Both the position numbers and the translations under genes were made by a program. Positions 26,789-37,060 of a DNA stretch of 64,000 bases are shown here, piece by piece (within the stretch, counting starts at the first letter, position 1; each line of letters begins with the position of its first letter). The stretch is from the NCBI GenBank assembly GCA_947497495.1, contig CANMGT010000001.1, forward strand, positions 620,001 through 684,000, given 5' to 3'. The notes below the pieces were generated by a model that ran no database searches, was not told the DNA's origin, and was given only the letters and a program-made list of their open reading frames with translations. This stretch comes from an uncultured Lentibacter sp. (GTDB lineage Bacteria; Pseudomonadota; Alphaproteobacteria; Rhodobacterales; Rhodobacteraceae).

Positions 26789-27834
26789 TGCGCCGCTTCG
26801 GCAAAATACTCGGGCGCATCTTGCTCACTCTGCTCGTTCTGGTCGCGCTGCTGCTTGCGCCTGTTGCCTATAACGAGGCCGCCTGTCGGGGCGACGACCT
26901 GCGCGCCAATGCGCCCTCGCTTTTACCGCCCGAACACCACCGTCCCGAAGCGCGATCACTGCTCACCTACCCCGAGTGGCACATCGTTCACGCCTACGAC
27001 GACTACGCCCGCGTGATCAGCGAGGGGGATCCGCATGACTTTGGATATGCCCGCGCGATTGGGGGTTTCTGGTCATCGCTTTGCGCCTTGTCCAAAAGCG
27101 CGCCAGAGCACGGCGGCTTCCCTTGGGAGGTGAAGCAGATGGTTTACACTATCGGCGTGAGCTTCACCGCTGAACTGCTGTTCAAAGCCGCCTACGAAGA
27201 GACATTGGGCCGCGCCGCCACTTGGGTGCGCGGGCCAGAACCTGCCACGCTTGATACCCTCTCCGCAGCCCAAGCGGCAACATATGCCAAGTTCCTACAA
27301 CAAGTCCCGTGGTACAAATATGATTTCCGCGCTGACAAAGCCGCGCTCACGGGGGGGCAAACGTTCCGCGACAGCGAGCGCCGGTTTGCGCTTGGTGTCG
27401 AGTATGGTGGTAAGGCTGGTTACGCGGGCCTCATTGCCAAAGCGGCGGCGGCCACGATCGGGCCTGACGAGCTGACCTTGCAGATGGTCGTCACAGGCGT
27501 TGACGAGGCACAACTCGCTGCTCTGGACGGCGTCACCATTCTCAAAACGCTTCCGGAAGGTATCATTGTTCAAACCCCGCGCTATCGCGAGCTGACACAT
27601 CTGTTGGTTGAAATGGCCCAGCAAGGCGCAGAATTTGTCGAGATCGCAGGCAATGACGACATTATGTTTACCGCGACAGGCACAGCCCCCGCCCCCGACG
27701 CACTGCACAGCTTTGCCCGCCAAGGCTATGGCGACACGCGTTCGCTGGTTTTGCTGCCTGTGAAAGCCCTTGCCCAGCGCCTGCGTGACATGGCCAGAGG
27801 CCCTCTTACGCTTGAGCATATCCATGACTATTAG
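26788..27834 (+). CDS. hypothetical protein with N-terminal membrane anchor
   Basis: A 348-residue protein starting MRRFGKILGRILLTLLVLVA, a single membrane anchor. A soluble domain with no motif I can name follows; notable segments are LLTYPEWHIVHAYDDYARVI, FGYARAIGGFWSSLCALSK and VPWYKYDFRADKAAL. It starts in the stop codon of the previous gene (TGATG). A much longer open frame upstream is an accident. Its operon position suggests it works with the Tat-exported flavoprotein. Confidence 0.75.
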   Translation: MRRFGKILGRILLTLLVLVALLLAPVAYNEAACRGDDLRANAPSLLPPEHHRPEARSLLTYPEWHIVHAYDDYARVISEGDPHDFGYARAIGGFWSSLCALSKSAPEHGGFPWEVKQMVYTIGVSFTAELLFKAAYEETLGRAATWVRGPEPATLDTLSAAQAATYAKFLQQVPWYKYDFRADKAALTGGQTFRDSERRFALGVEYGGKAGYAGLIAKAAAATIGPDELTLQMVVTGVDEAQLAALDGVTILKTLPEGIIVQTPRYRELTHLLVEMAQQGAEFVEIAGNDDIMFTATGTAPAPDALHSFARQGYGDTRSLVLLPVKALAQRLRDMARGPLTLEHIHDY

Positions 27835-28129
27835 GCGCGCCTTCGTGCTGGTTGCTGCCGTGTTCACAGGGTGGATAGCGGTGATGGCTGTCGTCATGCG
27901 CTTCTCTGACGCCGCGCCTGCGGCCGTTGCCCTCTTCCCGCGGGCTGGCTTCATGCAGGCGCTGCCCGACAGTGCTGCGGTTATCTCCTCCGGCTCGCTC
28001 TTTTACACCGTCTCGGGCGACGTCAAAGGCATGGGCGCCGCGCTTTATAAGGCCGGTGCGCGCCTTGTCTTGCCAGCAGGGCTCACGGGCTGTTTGCCCC
28101 TGCCCAAAACGGCAAAGCAACCCCGCTAG
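27824..28129 (+). CDS. small protein with N-terminal membrane segment, unknown function
   Basis: A 101-residue protein beginning MTIRRAFVLVAAVFTGWIAV, a signal or anchor helix. A short domain follows (ISSGSLFYTVSGDVKGMGAA, LVLPAGLTGCLPLP) with one cysteine near the end. It overlaps the previous gene by 11 bases and is the last member of the flavoprotein operon. Confidence 0.65.
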   Translation: MTIRRAFVLVAAVFTGWIAVMAVVMRFSDAAPAAVALFPRAGFMQALPDSAAVISSGSLFYTVSGDVKGMGAALYKAGARLVLPAGLTGCLPLPKTAKQPR

Positions 28130-28195
28130 CCCTTGCAACACGGCGCATCATCCCTCATCTAACAGGCAACACCCAATTTGAAGGATGCCGCCACG

Positions 28196-29122
28196 ATGGA
28201 CTTGAACCTTAGCCAACCCGCAGACGCCACCAACCTGATCATCGACGTAACCGAAGAAAACTTCATGCAGGAAGTGATCGACGGCTCGCAAGACGTGCCC
28301 GTGATCGTTGACTTCTGGGCAACCTGGTGTGGCCCCTGTAAACAGCTGATCCCGATGCTGGAAGCCGCTGTGACCAAACGCAATGGCGCGGTCAAGCTTG
28401 CCAAAATCGACGTTGATAAAGAGGCGCGCCTCGCGCAGATGCTCGCCCAACAAGGCCTTCCGATCCAGTCGGTTCCCACCGTTGTCGGCTTTTACAAAGG
28501 CAAGCCTGTCGACATGTTTCAAGGCGCGGTGCCTGCTTCCGAGCTGGACGCATTCCTCACCAAAATGATCGAAGCAGCAGGCGGCGACACAAGCGGCGGG
28601 CTTGACGAAGCAATCACAGCGGCCGAGGAAATGCTCGCCGAAGGTGCGGCTGACGACGCAGCGCAAACCTTCGCCGCGATCCTTGAGGAAGACCCGATGA
28701 ACGCCGCAGCCTACGGCGGCCTGGTGCGCGCCTACATTGCCTTGGGTGACACCGAGCAAGCCGAAGCAGCCCTTAACGGTGCCCCTGCCGAAATCAGCGA
28801 AACGCCCGAACTTGAAGCCGCGCGCGCACAGCTTGAGCTGGCCAAACAAGCCGCGAATGCGGGCCCTGTTGCCGAACTTGAGGCACAAGTCGAAGCCAAC
28901 CCCGACGACCATCAGGCGCGCTACGACTACGCCAATGCGCTCCACGCAGCAGGCAACGTGGAAGAAGCCGTAAACCAACTGCTTGAGCTTTTCCGCCGTG
29001 ATCGCGAGTGGAACGACGGCGCAGCAAGAACCCAGCTGTTCACCATCTTTGATGCGCTGCCGCCACAAGACGCTATCGCACTCAACGGGCGCCGCAAGCT
29101 TGGCTCAATGATCTTGGTTTAA
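28196..29122 (+). CDS. cnoX: CnoX/YbbN-like thioredoxin-TPR co-chaperone
   Basis: A 308-residue protein with an N-terminal thioredoxin domain (VDFWATWCGPCKQLIPMLE, PTVVGFYKGKPVDMFQGA). Helical TPR-like repeats follow (AITAAEEMLAEGAADDAAQT; ARYDYANALHAAGNVEEAVN). The CGPC active site is intact, as in alphaproteobacterial CnoX, whereas E. coli CnoX lacks it. It is expected to protect proteins from oxidation and hand them to GroEL. It leads a conserved trio with a LON-domain protein and Trm112. Confidence 0.88.
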   Translation: MDLNLSQPADATNLIIDVTEENFMQEVIDGSQDVPVIVDFWATWCGPCKQLIPMLEAAVTKRNGAVKLAKIDVDKEARLAQMLAQQGLPIQSVPTVVGFYKGKPVDMFQGAVPASELDAFLTKMIEAAGGDTSGGLDEAITAAEEMLAEGAADDAAQTFAAILEEDPMNAAAYGGLVRAYIALGDTEQAEAALNGAPAEISETPELEAARAQLELAKQAANAGPVAELEAQVEANPDDHQARYDYANALHAAGNVEEAVNQLLELFRRDREWNDGAARTQLFTIFDALPPQDAIALNGRRKLGSMILV

Positions 29123-29149
29123 GCGCCAAAACGAGGTTATAATCAGCCT

Positions 29150-29806
29150 ATGAGCAAGCCGCTTATGAAGCCCATGACCCTGCCTGAAGTGATCCCGGTT
29201 TTCCCTCTACCGGGGGCACTTTTGCTGCCGCGCTCGAATTTGCCCTTGCATGTATTCGAGCCGCGCTATCTCGCGATGCTGGATGACGTTCTCAAAACGC
29301 CTGAGCGGCTGATCGGGATGATCCAGCCACTCAGCATTCCGGGCCGTGAGGAGACCACGCTGACAACAATCGGCTGCGCGGGCCGCATCACGCAGTTCAC
29401 CGAAACCGATGATGGCCGCTATATGATCACCCTCACGGGCGTCTCGCGCTACCGCGTATTGAGTGAAGTCGAGGGCTTCACACCCTACCGCCGCGCAGAA
29501 GTAAGCTGGGATAGCTTTGAGCAAGACACCGGCCCCGAAGAGCACGACCCTTCGTTTGATCGCCCGCGGTTTCTGGAGCTTCTCGAGCGCTACTTTACGA
29601 GCAAGGGCCTCAACACCGATTGGGAAACGTTGCAGGAAGCCGGAGACGAACTGCTGGTCAACTCGCTCTCGATGCTGCTTGAGTTTGCGCCAGAAGACAA
29701 ACAGGCGCTGCTCGAAGCCCCTTCGCTTTTGACCCGCCGCGAAACCCTGATAACCCTAATCGAGTTCGCCCTCCACGGCGGCAATTCAGAGGATCTGATC
29801 CAATGA
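29150..29806 (+). CDS. LON substrate-binding (LAN) domain protein
   Basis: A 218-residue protein consisting of the N-terminal domain of Lon protease without ATPase or peptidase parts ([55 protein letters not shown]). Function is poorly known. A second in-frame ATG at 29165 is possible. Its stop overlaps trm112 by ATGA. Confidence 0.9.
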   Translation: MSKPLMKPMTLPEVIPVFPLPGALLLPRSNLPLHVFEPRYLAMLDDVLKTPERLIGMIQPLSIPGREETTLTTIGCAGRITQFTETDDGRYMITLTGVSRYRVLSEVEGFTPYRRAEVSWDSFEQDTGPEEHDPSFDRPRFLELLERYFTSKGLNTDWETLQEAGDELLVNSLSMLLEFAPEDKQALLEAPSLLTRRETLITLIEFALHGGNSEDLIQ

Positions 29807-29994
29807 CCGAGACCACCCCCCCGCAGGCCTTTGACCGACGTATGCTCGAAGCCCTTGTTTGCCCCGTCACCCAAGGCCGCCTTGAATATGTCGCAGACGC
29901 CCAAGAGCTTGTCAGCAAGGGCGCGCACCTTGCTTTCCCGATCCGCGACGGCATCCCTGTGATGTTGGTGGACGAAGCGCGCAAGCTCGATTGA
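29803..29994 (+). CDS. Trm112-family protein
   Basis: A 63-residue protein with the Trm112/YcaR pattern [15 protein letters not shown], ending in [18 protein letters not shown]. The second Cys of the usual CPxC is replaced (CPVT), so zinc binding is doubtful. Bacterial members are thought to activate partner methyltransferases. It is coupled to the LON-domain gene. Confidence 0.92.
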   Translation: MTETTPPQAFDRRMLEALVCPVTQGRLEYVADAQELVSKGAHLAFPIRDGIPVMLVDEARKLD

Positions 29995-30008
29995 TTCCGA
30001 AGTTCCTT

Positions 30009-30094
30009 GAATTCGAATTTCGCTTCGCGAAATCCGACCAGCTGAGGGGGCCAGCCCCCTCAAACTCCCCCGGGATACTTCTAAAGAGAAGAAG
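30009..30094 (-). repeat. dispersed palindromic repeat, copy A (full length)
   Basis: Read on the minus strand it contains CTTCTTCTCTTT, a CCCGGGGG box, a hairpin GAGGGGGCTGGCCCCCTC, then GGTCGG and a second hairpin ATTTCGC-GAA-GCGAAAT. Copies B (38876), C (43286) and D (49846) share the core. It fills the space between the trm112 stop and the stop of the ubiquinone hydroxylase gene, so it could act as a bidirectional terminator. Confidence 0.8.
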
Positions 30095-30097
30095 TGA

Positions 30098-31312
30098 TCA
30101 GGCTTTCATCAGGTCCGGCAGCTCACCCGTAAGGCCAGCGGCTTCGCGCATGAAGTTGCGTTTAAGACCCGGCAGCGCGTTCACGACACCCATGCCAATG
30201 TCACGGCCCAGACGCAACAGTGGGTTGTCGTTTGAAAACAGCTTGTTGGACAGATCTGTCGCGGCAGCAAGCGTTGCCGTGTCAAACCGCCGCCACTCTT
30301 GATAGCGCTGCAAAACCAACAAGCTCGCAAAATCTTCTCCGATTTGCTCTGCGTGATCAACGACATGCGCCAGTGCCGCGACATCGCGCAGCCCCGCGTT
30401 CAGGCCCTGTCCCGCGATCGGGTGCATCCCGTGTGCCGCATCACCGACAAGGGCGACGCGCTCGCTGACAAACTGGTTCGCGATTGTCAGCTTGAGCGAG
30501 TAAGCGAAGCGATTTCCCTCAAGCGCGATTTCGCCCAAAAAGTCGCCAAACCGCGGCCGCAAAACCTGCAGATAGTCTTCGTCAGACAGCGCGTTGATCT
30601 CTGCCGCGCGCTGGGTGCTTTCCGACCAGACGATAGACACGCGATTGCCGGGAAGTGGCAAGATAGCCAGCGGGCCCTGCGGCATGAAAAACTGTTGCGC
30701 CACACCATTGTGTGGCAGTTCATGCTTGATCGCGCAGACAAGCGCTGTTTGCCCATAGTCCCAGCCTGTGCGCTTGATGCCTGCGCGTTCAGCTGTTCCG
30801 CTTGCGCGCCCGTCAGCACCGACAATGAGCCGCGTGCTATGTGTAGCCCCCGTGGCCAGCGTCAACCATGCGCTCTGCTCGGTGACTTCCTGCGCAACAA
30901 CTTCGCCTTGCTCGGTTTCAATAAGTTCATGCGTGCTGACGGCCTCAAGCAACGCGCGCCGCAGGTAGCGGTCTTCAAGCATGTAGCCCATCGGCCCTTC
31001 TTCCAGCTCTCCGCGCTCAAAGTGCAGGAAAAACGGCGCAGGCCCTTCGCCCGCGCGCCCGTCGCTTGCTTTGATCTCGCTCATGGCCTGCGCGTGCTCC
31101 GCCACACCATCCCAAACGCCAAGTCGCTTAAGCAACCGCACAGACGCTAGGGCCAGCGCATAGGCACGCCCGTCAAAGGCCGCATTCTTGCGAACGGCTT
31201 CCGGCTGCGCATCCATAATGCGCACGCGCCGCCCGCGTGACGCAAGTGCCAAGGCCAAGACAGGCCCGTTCAGCCCGCCACCCACTATCGCTATATCGCT
31301 ATCATAATCCAT
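30098..31312 (-). CDS. UbiH/UbiF-family FAD-dependent ubiquinone-biosynthesis hydroxylase
   Basis: A 404-residue flavin monooxygenase with an N-terminal dinucleotide fold (IAIVGGGLNGPVLALALASR), the mid motif RLIVGADGRASGTAERAG and the second FAD motif RVALVGDAAHGMHPIAGQGL followed by NAGLRD. This is the pattern of aromatic-ring hydroxylases of ubiquinone synthesis. Which ring position it modifies cannot be read. Start at 31312 is chosen for the fold; an upstream ATG at 31348 is possible. Divergent from the amidase. Confidence 0.88.
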   Translation of the reverse strand: MDYDSDIAIVGGGLNGPVLALALASRGRRVRIMDAQPEAVRKNAAFDGRAYALALASVRLLKRLGVWDGVAEHAQAMSEIKASDGRAGEGPAPFFLHFERGELEEGPMGYMLEDRYLRRALLEAVSTHELIETEQGEVVAQEVTEQSAWLTLATGATHSTRLIVGADGRASGTAERAGIKRTGWDYGQTALVCAIKHELPHNGVAQQFFMPQGPLAILPLPGNRVSIVWSESTQRAAEINALSDEDYLQVLRPRFGDFLGEIALEGNRFAYSLKLTIANQFVSERVALVGDAAHGMHPIAGQGLNAGLRDVAALAHVVDHAEQIGEDFASLLVLQRYQEWRRFDTATLAAATDLSNKLFSNDNPLLRLGRDIGMGVVNALPGLKRNFMREAAGLTGELPDLMKA

Positions 31313-31400
31313 GAGTCGCACTATGCCGCCCTTTGCGGGATTGTCCATGCTGCGCAGTGTCGCTACCCTCACAACAAATGCGCGAAAGGAAGCGAAGCAA

Positions 31401-32729
31401 ATGCAAGACTGGCTGACAATGAGCATGGGTGATCTTGGCCGCGGAATCGCCGCTGGCAAGATCGATCCGGTTGACCTCACACGCACCTATCTCGACGCCA
31501 TCAAAGCGCACCCGCTGCAGCACCGCATCTATGCCCGCCTGACCGAAGAGCGCGCCATGGCCGAAGCCGAAGCCGCCTCGCAGCGCGCCAAACTTGGCTT
31601 GCGCCGTAGCCCGCTCGACGGCGTACCTGTCTCTTGGAAAGACTTGTTTGACACCGCAGGCACGGCCACAGAAGCAGGCTCGGCTTTGCTTGAAGGCCGT
31701 GTCCCAGAAACAGACGCGCTTGTTCTACAAAATGCCACCAGTGCAGGCCTTATCTGCCTTGGAAAAACCCACATGAGCGAGCTGGCCTTCTCAGGCCTGG
31801 GCCTGAACCCCGTGACAGAAACACCGCCCTGCGTGAACGACGCAGACGCTGTCTCTGGTGGCTCGTCCTCCGGCGCGGCGGCTTCGGTTGCCTTTGGCCT
31901 TGCTCCCTGCGGCATCGGCTCTGACACGGGCGGGTCTGTGCGTATCCCCTCTGCGTGGAACGACTTGGTCGGGCTCAAAACAACGTCGGAACGCGTATCT
32001 CTGCAAGGCGTTGTGCCGCTCTGCGCCAAGTTCGACACCGTCGGCCCACTCTGTCGTACTGTCGAAGATGCCAGCCTCATGCTCGCCGCTCTCGAAGGCG
32101 GCAAGCCCGCCGACTTGAAAGGGGCAAGCCTTAAGGGCCGCCGCTTTGCCGTGCTCGACACGCTCGCGTTTGACGACATCCGAGATGCCCCGCACGCCGC
32201 ATTCCAAAGCGCTGTCGAACGCCTTGCAGCCGCAGGTGCCAGTGTCGAACACATCAAAGCGCCCGAAGTGAACGACGCAATGGCGCCAACCGCGATCTTG
32301 TTCACAGCTGAAGCCTACGGCACTTGGAAAGAGGTGATCGAGGCCGCTCCCGAGAAAATGTTCGCAGAAATCCTCACGCGCTTCCGCGCTGGTGCGCAAT
32401 TCTCAGCGCCTGATTATGTCGCCGCTTGGCAAGCCCTCGACACGGCCCGAGCCACTTGGAACGCCCGCGTTGCAGGCTTTGACGCAGTGCTGATCCCCAG
32501 CTCGCCGATTTTGCCGCCAAATACCGAGCGCCTGCTGTCTGACCACGACTACTACGTAACAGAAAACCTCCTCGCGCTGCGAAACACCCGCATCGGCAAT
32601 GTGCTCGGCCTGTCCGCCATCACCTTGCCAACCGGCGTCCCGAGTTGCGGCATCACCCTCATGGGCACACCCTTTGGCGAGGAAAAGCTGCTGCGCGTCG
32701 CCGCTGCTGTAGAAACAGCCCTGTCTTGA
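31401..32729 (+). CDS. amidase-signature family enzyme
   Basis: A 442-residue protein with the Ser-cisSer-Lys triad: Lys in VSWKDLFDTAG, cis-Ser in SGGSSSGAAA and nucleophile Ser in GSDTGGSVRIPSA. It hydrolyses an amide bond. No gatC or gatB lies beside it, so it is probably not the Glu-tRNA amidotransferase subunit. The start follows AAAGGAAG. Confidence 0.9.
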   Translation: MQDWLTMSMGDLGRGIAAGKIDPVDLTRTYLDAIKAHPLQHRIYARLTEERAMAEAEAASQRAKLGLRRSPLDGVPVSWKDLFDTAGTATEAGSALLEGRVPETDALVLQNATSAGLICLGKTHMSELAFSGLGLNPVTETPPCVNDADAVSGGSSSGAAASVAFGLAPCGIGSDTGGSVRIPSAWNDLVGLKTTSERVSLQGVVPLCAKFDTVGPLCRTVEDASLMLAALEGGKPADLKGASLKGRRFAVLDTLAFDDIRDAPHAAFQSAVERLAAAGASVEHIKAPEVNDAMAPTAILFTAEAYGTWKEVIEAAPEKMFAEILTRFRAGAQFSAPDYVAAWQALDTARATWNARVAGFDAVLIPSSPILPPNTERLLSDHDYYVTENLLALRNTRIGNVLGLSAITLPTGVPSCGITLMGTPFGEEKLLRVAAAVETALS

Positions 32730-32850
32730 ACATTGGCCTAAATGCCACAATTGCCTGAATCTGCGTAGTTTTTCTGGACGAGCAGCTAAGCCTTGAGTAA
32801 TTTGGTTTCAAACGGGGCGTTAATGACCCCGCATTTGAGGCAGTATTAGT

Positions 32851-34029
32851 ATGTTTCCCGAGCGGTTTTCGAACCTTCCGGCCTATGCGTTCCCGCGTTT
32901 GCGTGCGCTATTGGATCATCACCAAGCAGGTGGTGAGCCTGTGCACATGACGATTGGCGAGCCAAAGCACGCCTTTCCGGCTTGGGTTGGCGAAGAACTT
33001 GCTGCGCATATTTCCGGCTTCAACAGCTATCCGCCCAATGATGGTAGCGAAGCTCTACTCACAGCGATTTCTGGCTGGCTCGCGCGGCGTTTTGATGTGA
33101 AAACAGATGCTGCCTCGCAGATTATCTCGCTCAACGGCACCCGCGAAGGGCTCTACAACGCTTGCATGGCGCTTGTCCCCGAGCAGAAAAATGGCGACAC
33201 GCCCAACATTCTGATGCCCAACCCGTTTTACCAAGTCTACGCCGTTGGCGCGGCTTCCGTTGGCGCGCGCCCGATCTTCGCACCTGCCACGCGCCGCACA
33301 GGCTACTTGCCCGACTTTGCCGGCTTGCCCACGGATATTCTGAAGAAAACAGCCGCAGCCTTCATCTGCTCTCCATCAAACCCGCAGGGCGCTGTGGCAT
33401 CGCGCGAATATCTCCGCGATTTGATCACGCTCGCCGAGCAGTTTGATTTCCAGATCTTCTCCGACGAATGCTACTCGGAAATTTACCGCGATACGCCGCC
33501 GCTCAGCGCGCTGGAAGTGGCCCGCGAAATGGGCGCAAGCCCCGAGCGCGTTGTGATCTTTCACTCGCTGTCAAAACGCTCCAACTTGCCGGGCCTGCGT
33601 TCGGGCTTTGCGGCTGGTGGACCAGAGAGCATCGCTCGGCTCAAGCAGTTGCGCAACTTTGCAGGCGCGCCTCTGCCGACGCCCCTGCAAGCTGTCGCCG
33701 CCCGCGCGTGGGGTGACGAAGAGCATGTCGTTGAGAACCGCCGCCTCTATCAGGAAAAATACGCCATCGCCGACAAGGTACTGGCCGACTTTGAAGGCTA
33801 CACCAGCCCCGAGGCTGGCTTTTTCCTTTGGCTCCCCGTCAAAGACGGCGAAGAGGCAGCGCTAAAATTGTGGAAACAAACAGGTGTGCGGGTCTTGCCC
33901 GGCGCCTACCTAAGCCGAGACGTTGACGGGAAAAACCCCGGCAAATCATACATCCGGGTCGCGCTAGTGGCCCCAAAACAAGACGTGCAGCAGGGCCTAA
34001 TGGCTCTCAAAAACTGCATTCAAAACTGA
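32851..34029 (+). CDS. dapC: class I/II aminotransferase, probable succinyldiaminopimelate transaminase
   Basis: A 392-residue fold-type I PLP enzyme with VHMTIGEPKHAFPAWV near the start, NGTREGLYNACMALVP, SPSNPQGAV, DECYSEIY and the PLP lysine in FHSLSKRSNLPGLRSGF. The opening IGEPKH motif is characteristic of DapC in the lysine/meso-diaminopimelate pathway. Alternative class I aminotransferases cannot be excluded. It lies 15 bases upstream of ftsK. Confidence 0.8.
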   Translation: MFPERFSNLPAYAFPRLRALLDHHQAGGEPVHMTIGEPKHAFPAWVGEELAAHISGFNSYPPNDGSEALLTAISGWLARRFDVKTDAASQIISLNGTREGLYNACMALVPEQKNGDTPNILMPNPFYQVYAVGAASVGARPIFAPATRRTGYLPDFAGLPTDILKKTAAAFICSPSNPQGAVASREYLRDLITLAEQFDFQIFSDECYSEIYRDTPPLSALEVAREMGASPERVVIFHSLSKRSNLPGLRSGFAAGGPESIARLKQLRNFAGAPLPTPLQAVAARAWGDEEHVVENRRLYQEKYAIADKVLADFEGYTSPEAGFFLWLPVKDGEEAALKLWKQTGVRVLPGAYLSRDVDGKNPGKSYIRVALVAPKQDVQQGLMALKNCIQN

Positions 34030-34043
34030 GGACGAGGTAAAAC

Positions 34044-36950
34044 ATGGCATATCAGGCGCGCGGGCGTGACCCGCTTCTTGACAGCAACATGGCGCAAGCG
34101 ATCGAAAAGCGCGGTAAAGAGCTGATCGGTATCGCTCTTCTTGTGGTGGCCGCCGCCGCCGCCGCGATGATCGCGTCCTACACCCCGTCCGATCCGTCTT
34201 GGCTTTCCGCCACAGACGCACCTGTGCAAAACTGGCTTGGAAGCCTCGGGGCCTCTGTCGCCGCACCTCTGTTTATGATCGTCGGCTGGGGCAGCTGGGG
34301 CATCGCGATTGCGCTCGCAGCCTGGGGCGTTCGCTTTGCCTTTCACCGTGGTGAACAGCGGGCTGTCGGCCGCCTGATCTTCGCGCCGATCTGGATAGCC
34401 CTCCTGGCGATCTACGCATCAACGCTCGTTCCGGGCGCGGAATGGACACACAGCTTTGGCCTCGGCGGCCTGTTCGGCGACACCGTGCTCGGAAGCCTCC
34501 TCAGCCTCCTGCCTGTCAACGCCACTTTCGGCCTAAAAGTGATCTCGGTTCTGCTTGGCGTTGGCGTGCTCGCGCTCGGAGCCTTCATTCTCGGGTTCAC
34601 CCGCCCAGAGCTTCGCTACATCGCGCGCTTTCTGATGATCGGTACGATCATGGTCTACGCAACCTTGATGACATTGATTGGCCGCACAGCCACGGGCGCC
34701 GTTGCCGCCGCCGGCACAATGCAAGAGCGCAACAAGAGCCGTCGCGAAGCGCGTGCTATCGAGCGTGCCGAAGCCGCCGATTGGGCTGCAATGCAAGACG
34801 TTCAAGTGCTGCAAAACGAAGAGCAAGGCGCCCACGCACACCACCAAGAGCCGCCTCTCACAGCCGAAAAGCCAAGCTTGCTTGCGCGTATGCCCGGCCT
34901 CATCCGCCGCGCAGAGCCCGAACCTGTCGAGATGCCGGAAAATGAACTCGTCGAAAGCGAGCCGCACTTTGACGCCTATACAGCCGAGCACGGCCCCTCT
35001 GACGACCGCATCAAAGCCAAGATCGCCGATGTGATCAAATCACGCGTGCGCGCAAACCCTGCTGTTATGGCAGAAAGCGTTGCACCGCTCACAAAAGGCC
35101 GTGGCCGCGGCCCCGACCCGCTGGTGCTTCACACAGCCCCCAACGCCGATCTGCCGCCTGAGCCACAGCTCACCGGCCACAGCATGTATGCGCCCGAGCC
35201 GTACCTCACCGCAGAAGCCCCGATGGCCTATGTCGAGGAGGAAGACGCGCTCATCGAAGAGCCGTTTGCACAGCACTATGAGCAAGAGGCCGCACCTCAA
35301 CCTGCACCGCGGCCTATGGCCATTCCCGTGCCCGAGCCCAAGAAGGTTGTACAGCACACACCCAAGAAGCCAACGCAGGTTTCAGCCCGCGCCAAGGCTG
35401 AAGCCCAACCAGCCTTCAAGTTTGACGAGAAACGCTCGACTTACGAGCTTCCGCCGCTGAGCCTGCTTTCGGACTCAGTCGCGATCGAGCGCCACCAGCT
35501 GTCAGACGAGGCCCTCGAAGAGAACGCGCGCATGCTTGAAGTTGTGCTTGATGACTACGGCGTCAAAGGCGAGATTGTTTCTGTCCGCCCCGGCCCTGTT
35601 GTCACGATGTATGAGCTTGAGCCCGCGCCGGGCCTCAAGGCAAGCCGCGTTATCGGCCTGTCTGACGACATCGCGCGCTCAATGTCCGCGCTCTCGGCAC
35701 GTGTCAGCACGGTTCCTGGCCGCTCTGTCATCGGCATCGAACTGCCCAATGACAACCGCGAGATGGTTAACTTCCGCGAGATCCTGTCTGGCCGCGATTT
35801 TGGCGATGGCAACCATAAGCTGCCCCTCGCCCTTGGCAAAGATATCGGCGGTGACCCCATCGTTGCCAACCTCGCGAAAATGCCTCACCTGCTGATCGCG
35901 GGGACAACCGGCTCTGGCAAATCTGTCGCGATCAACACCATGATCCTCTCGCTGCTCTACAAGCTTACGCCTGAAGAATGCCGGATGATCATGATCGATC
36001 CGAAGATGCTTGAACTCTCCGTTTATGACGGCATCCCGCACCTGCTATCCCCCGTGGTAACAGACCCTAAAAAGGCGGTTGTGGCCCTCAAGTGGACAGT
36101 CGGCGAAATGGAAGAGCGCTACCGCAAGATGTCAAAAATGGGCGTTCGCAATATCGACGGCTACAACAGCCGCGTTGCTGACGCACTTGCCAAGAACGAA
36201 ACATTCTCGCGCACCGTTCAAACCGGCTTTGACGATGACACCGGAGAACCGGTGTTTGAAACCGAAGAGATCATGCCTGAGAAAATGCCCTATATCGTCG
36301 TCATCGTTGACGAAATGGCCGATTTGATGATGGTCGCTGGCAAAGAGATCGAAGCCTGCATCCAGCGCCTCGCGCAGATGGCGCGTGCCTCAGGGATCCA
36401 CATTATCATGGCCACACAGCGGCCCTCTGTTGACGTGATCACCGGCACGATCAAGGCCAACTTCCCAACGCGGATTTCTTTTCAGGTCACCTCGAAAATC
36501 GACAGCCGGACAATTCTCGGCGAAATGGGCGCCGAACAACTGCTGGGCATGGGCGACATGCTTTATATGGCGGGCGGCGCAAAGATAACCCGTTGCCACG
36601 GCCCGTTTGTCTCTGACGAAGAAGTCGAAGAGATCGTTAACCACCTCAAGGCTTACGGCCCGCCCGAGTATGTGTCTGGCGTTGTTCAAGGCCCACCGGA
36701 TGACAACGCAGGCAACATCGACGCCGTGCTAGGCCTTGGCGGCAACACCGACAGCGAAGATGCGCAGTATGACGAGGCCGTTGCGATCGTGATCAAAGAT
36801 CGCAAATGCTCAACTTCCTACATCCAACGCAAACTTTCGATCGGCTACAACAAAGCCGCGAAGCTTGTCGAGCAGATGGAAGAAGAGGGCCTGATCTCGG
36901 CCGCCAACCACGTCGGCAAACGCGAAATTCTGGTTCCGGAACAGCACTAA
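34044..36950 (+). CDS. ftsK: DNA translocase FtsK
   Basis: A 968-residue protein. Four to five membrane helices occupy the first 220 residues. A Pro/Glu-rich linker runs to about 460, followed by the alpha-beta motor with Walker A ([16 protein letters not shown], near residue 625) and Walker B ([14 protein letters not shown], near 755). The C-terminal gamma winged helix ([32 protein letters not shown]) reads polar DNA motifs. It pumps DNA at the septum and aids chromosome dimer resolution. A strong hairpin terminator follows. Confidence 0.97.
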   Translation: MAYQARGRDPLLDSNMAQAIEKRGKELIGIALLVVAAAAAAMIASYTPSDPSWLSATDAPVQNWLGSLGASVAAPLFMIVGWGSWGIAIALAAWGVRFAFHRGEQRAVGRLIFAPIWIALLAIYASTLVPGAEWTHSFGLGGLFGDTVLGSLLSLLPVNATFGLKVISVLLGVGVLALGAFILGFTRPELRYIARFLMIGTIMVYATLMTLIGRTATGAVAAAGTMQERNKSRREARAIERAEAADWAAMQDVQVLQNEEQGAHAHHQEPPLTAEKPSLLARMPGLIRRAEPEPVEMPENELVESEPHFDAYTAEHGPSDDRIKAKIADVIKSRVRANPAVMAESVAPLTKGRGRGPDPLVLHTAPNADLPPEPQLTGHSMYAPEPYLTAEAPMAYVEEEDALIEEPFAQHYEQEAAPQPAPRPMAIPVPEPKKVVQHTPKKPTQVSARAKAEAQPAFKFDEKRSTYELPPLSLLSDSVAIERHQLSDEALEENARMLEVVLDDYGVKGEIVSVRPGPVVTMYELEPAPGLKASRVIGLSDDIARSMSALSARVSTVPGRSVIGIELPNDNREMVNFREILSGRDFGDGNHKLPLALGKDIGGDPIVANLAKMPHLLIAGTTGSGKSVAINTMILSLLYKLTPEECRMIMIDPKMLELSVYDGIPHLLSPVVTDPKKAVVALKWTVGEMEERYRKMSKMGVRNIDGYNSRVADALAKNETFSRTVQTGFDDDTGEPVFETEEIMPEKMPYIVVIVDEMADLMMVAGKEIEACIQRLAQMARASGIHIIMATQRPSVDVITGTIKANFPTRISFQVTSKIDSRTILGEMGAEQLLGMGDMLYMAGGAKITRCHGPFVSDEEVEEIVNHLKAYGPPEYVSGVVQGPPDDNAGNIDAVLGLGGNTDSEDAQYDEAVAIVIKDRKCSTSYIQRKLSIGYNKAAKLVEQMEEEGLISAANHVGKREILVPEQH

Positions 36951-36966
36951 GGCGGTTTTTCGCCCT

Positions 36967-37006
36967 AAAAGGCCGGTTGATATCGCATATCAGCCGGCCT
37001 TTGCTT
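36967..37006 (+). terminator. intrinsic terminator after ftsK
   Basis: A 13-pair stem (one G-U) GGCCGGTTGATAT / ATATCAGCCGGCC around a CGC loop, preceded by A-rich sequence and followed by TTTGCTT. A smaller GGCG/CGCC hairpin lies just before it at 36951-36964. Confidence 0.85.
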
Positions 37007-37060
37007 ATTTTCTCCTAAAGGATACGTGCAAAACTGCGCGTCGCAACTTAGGTATCGAGC

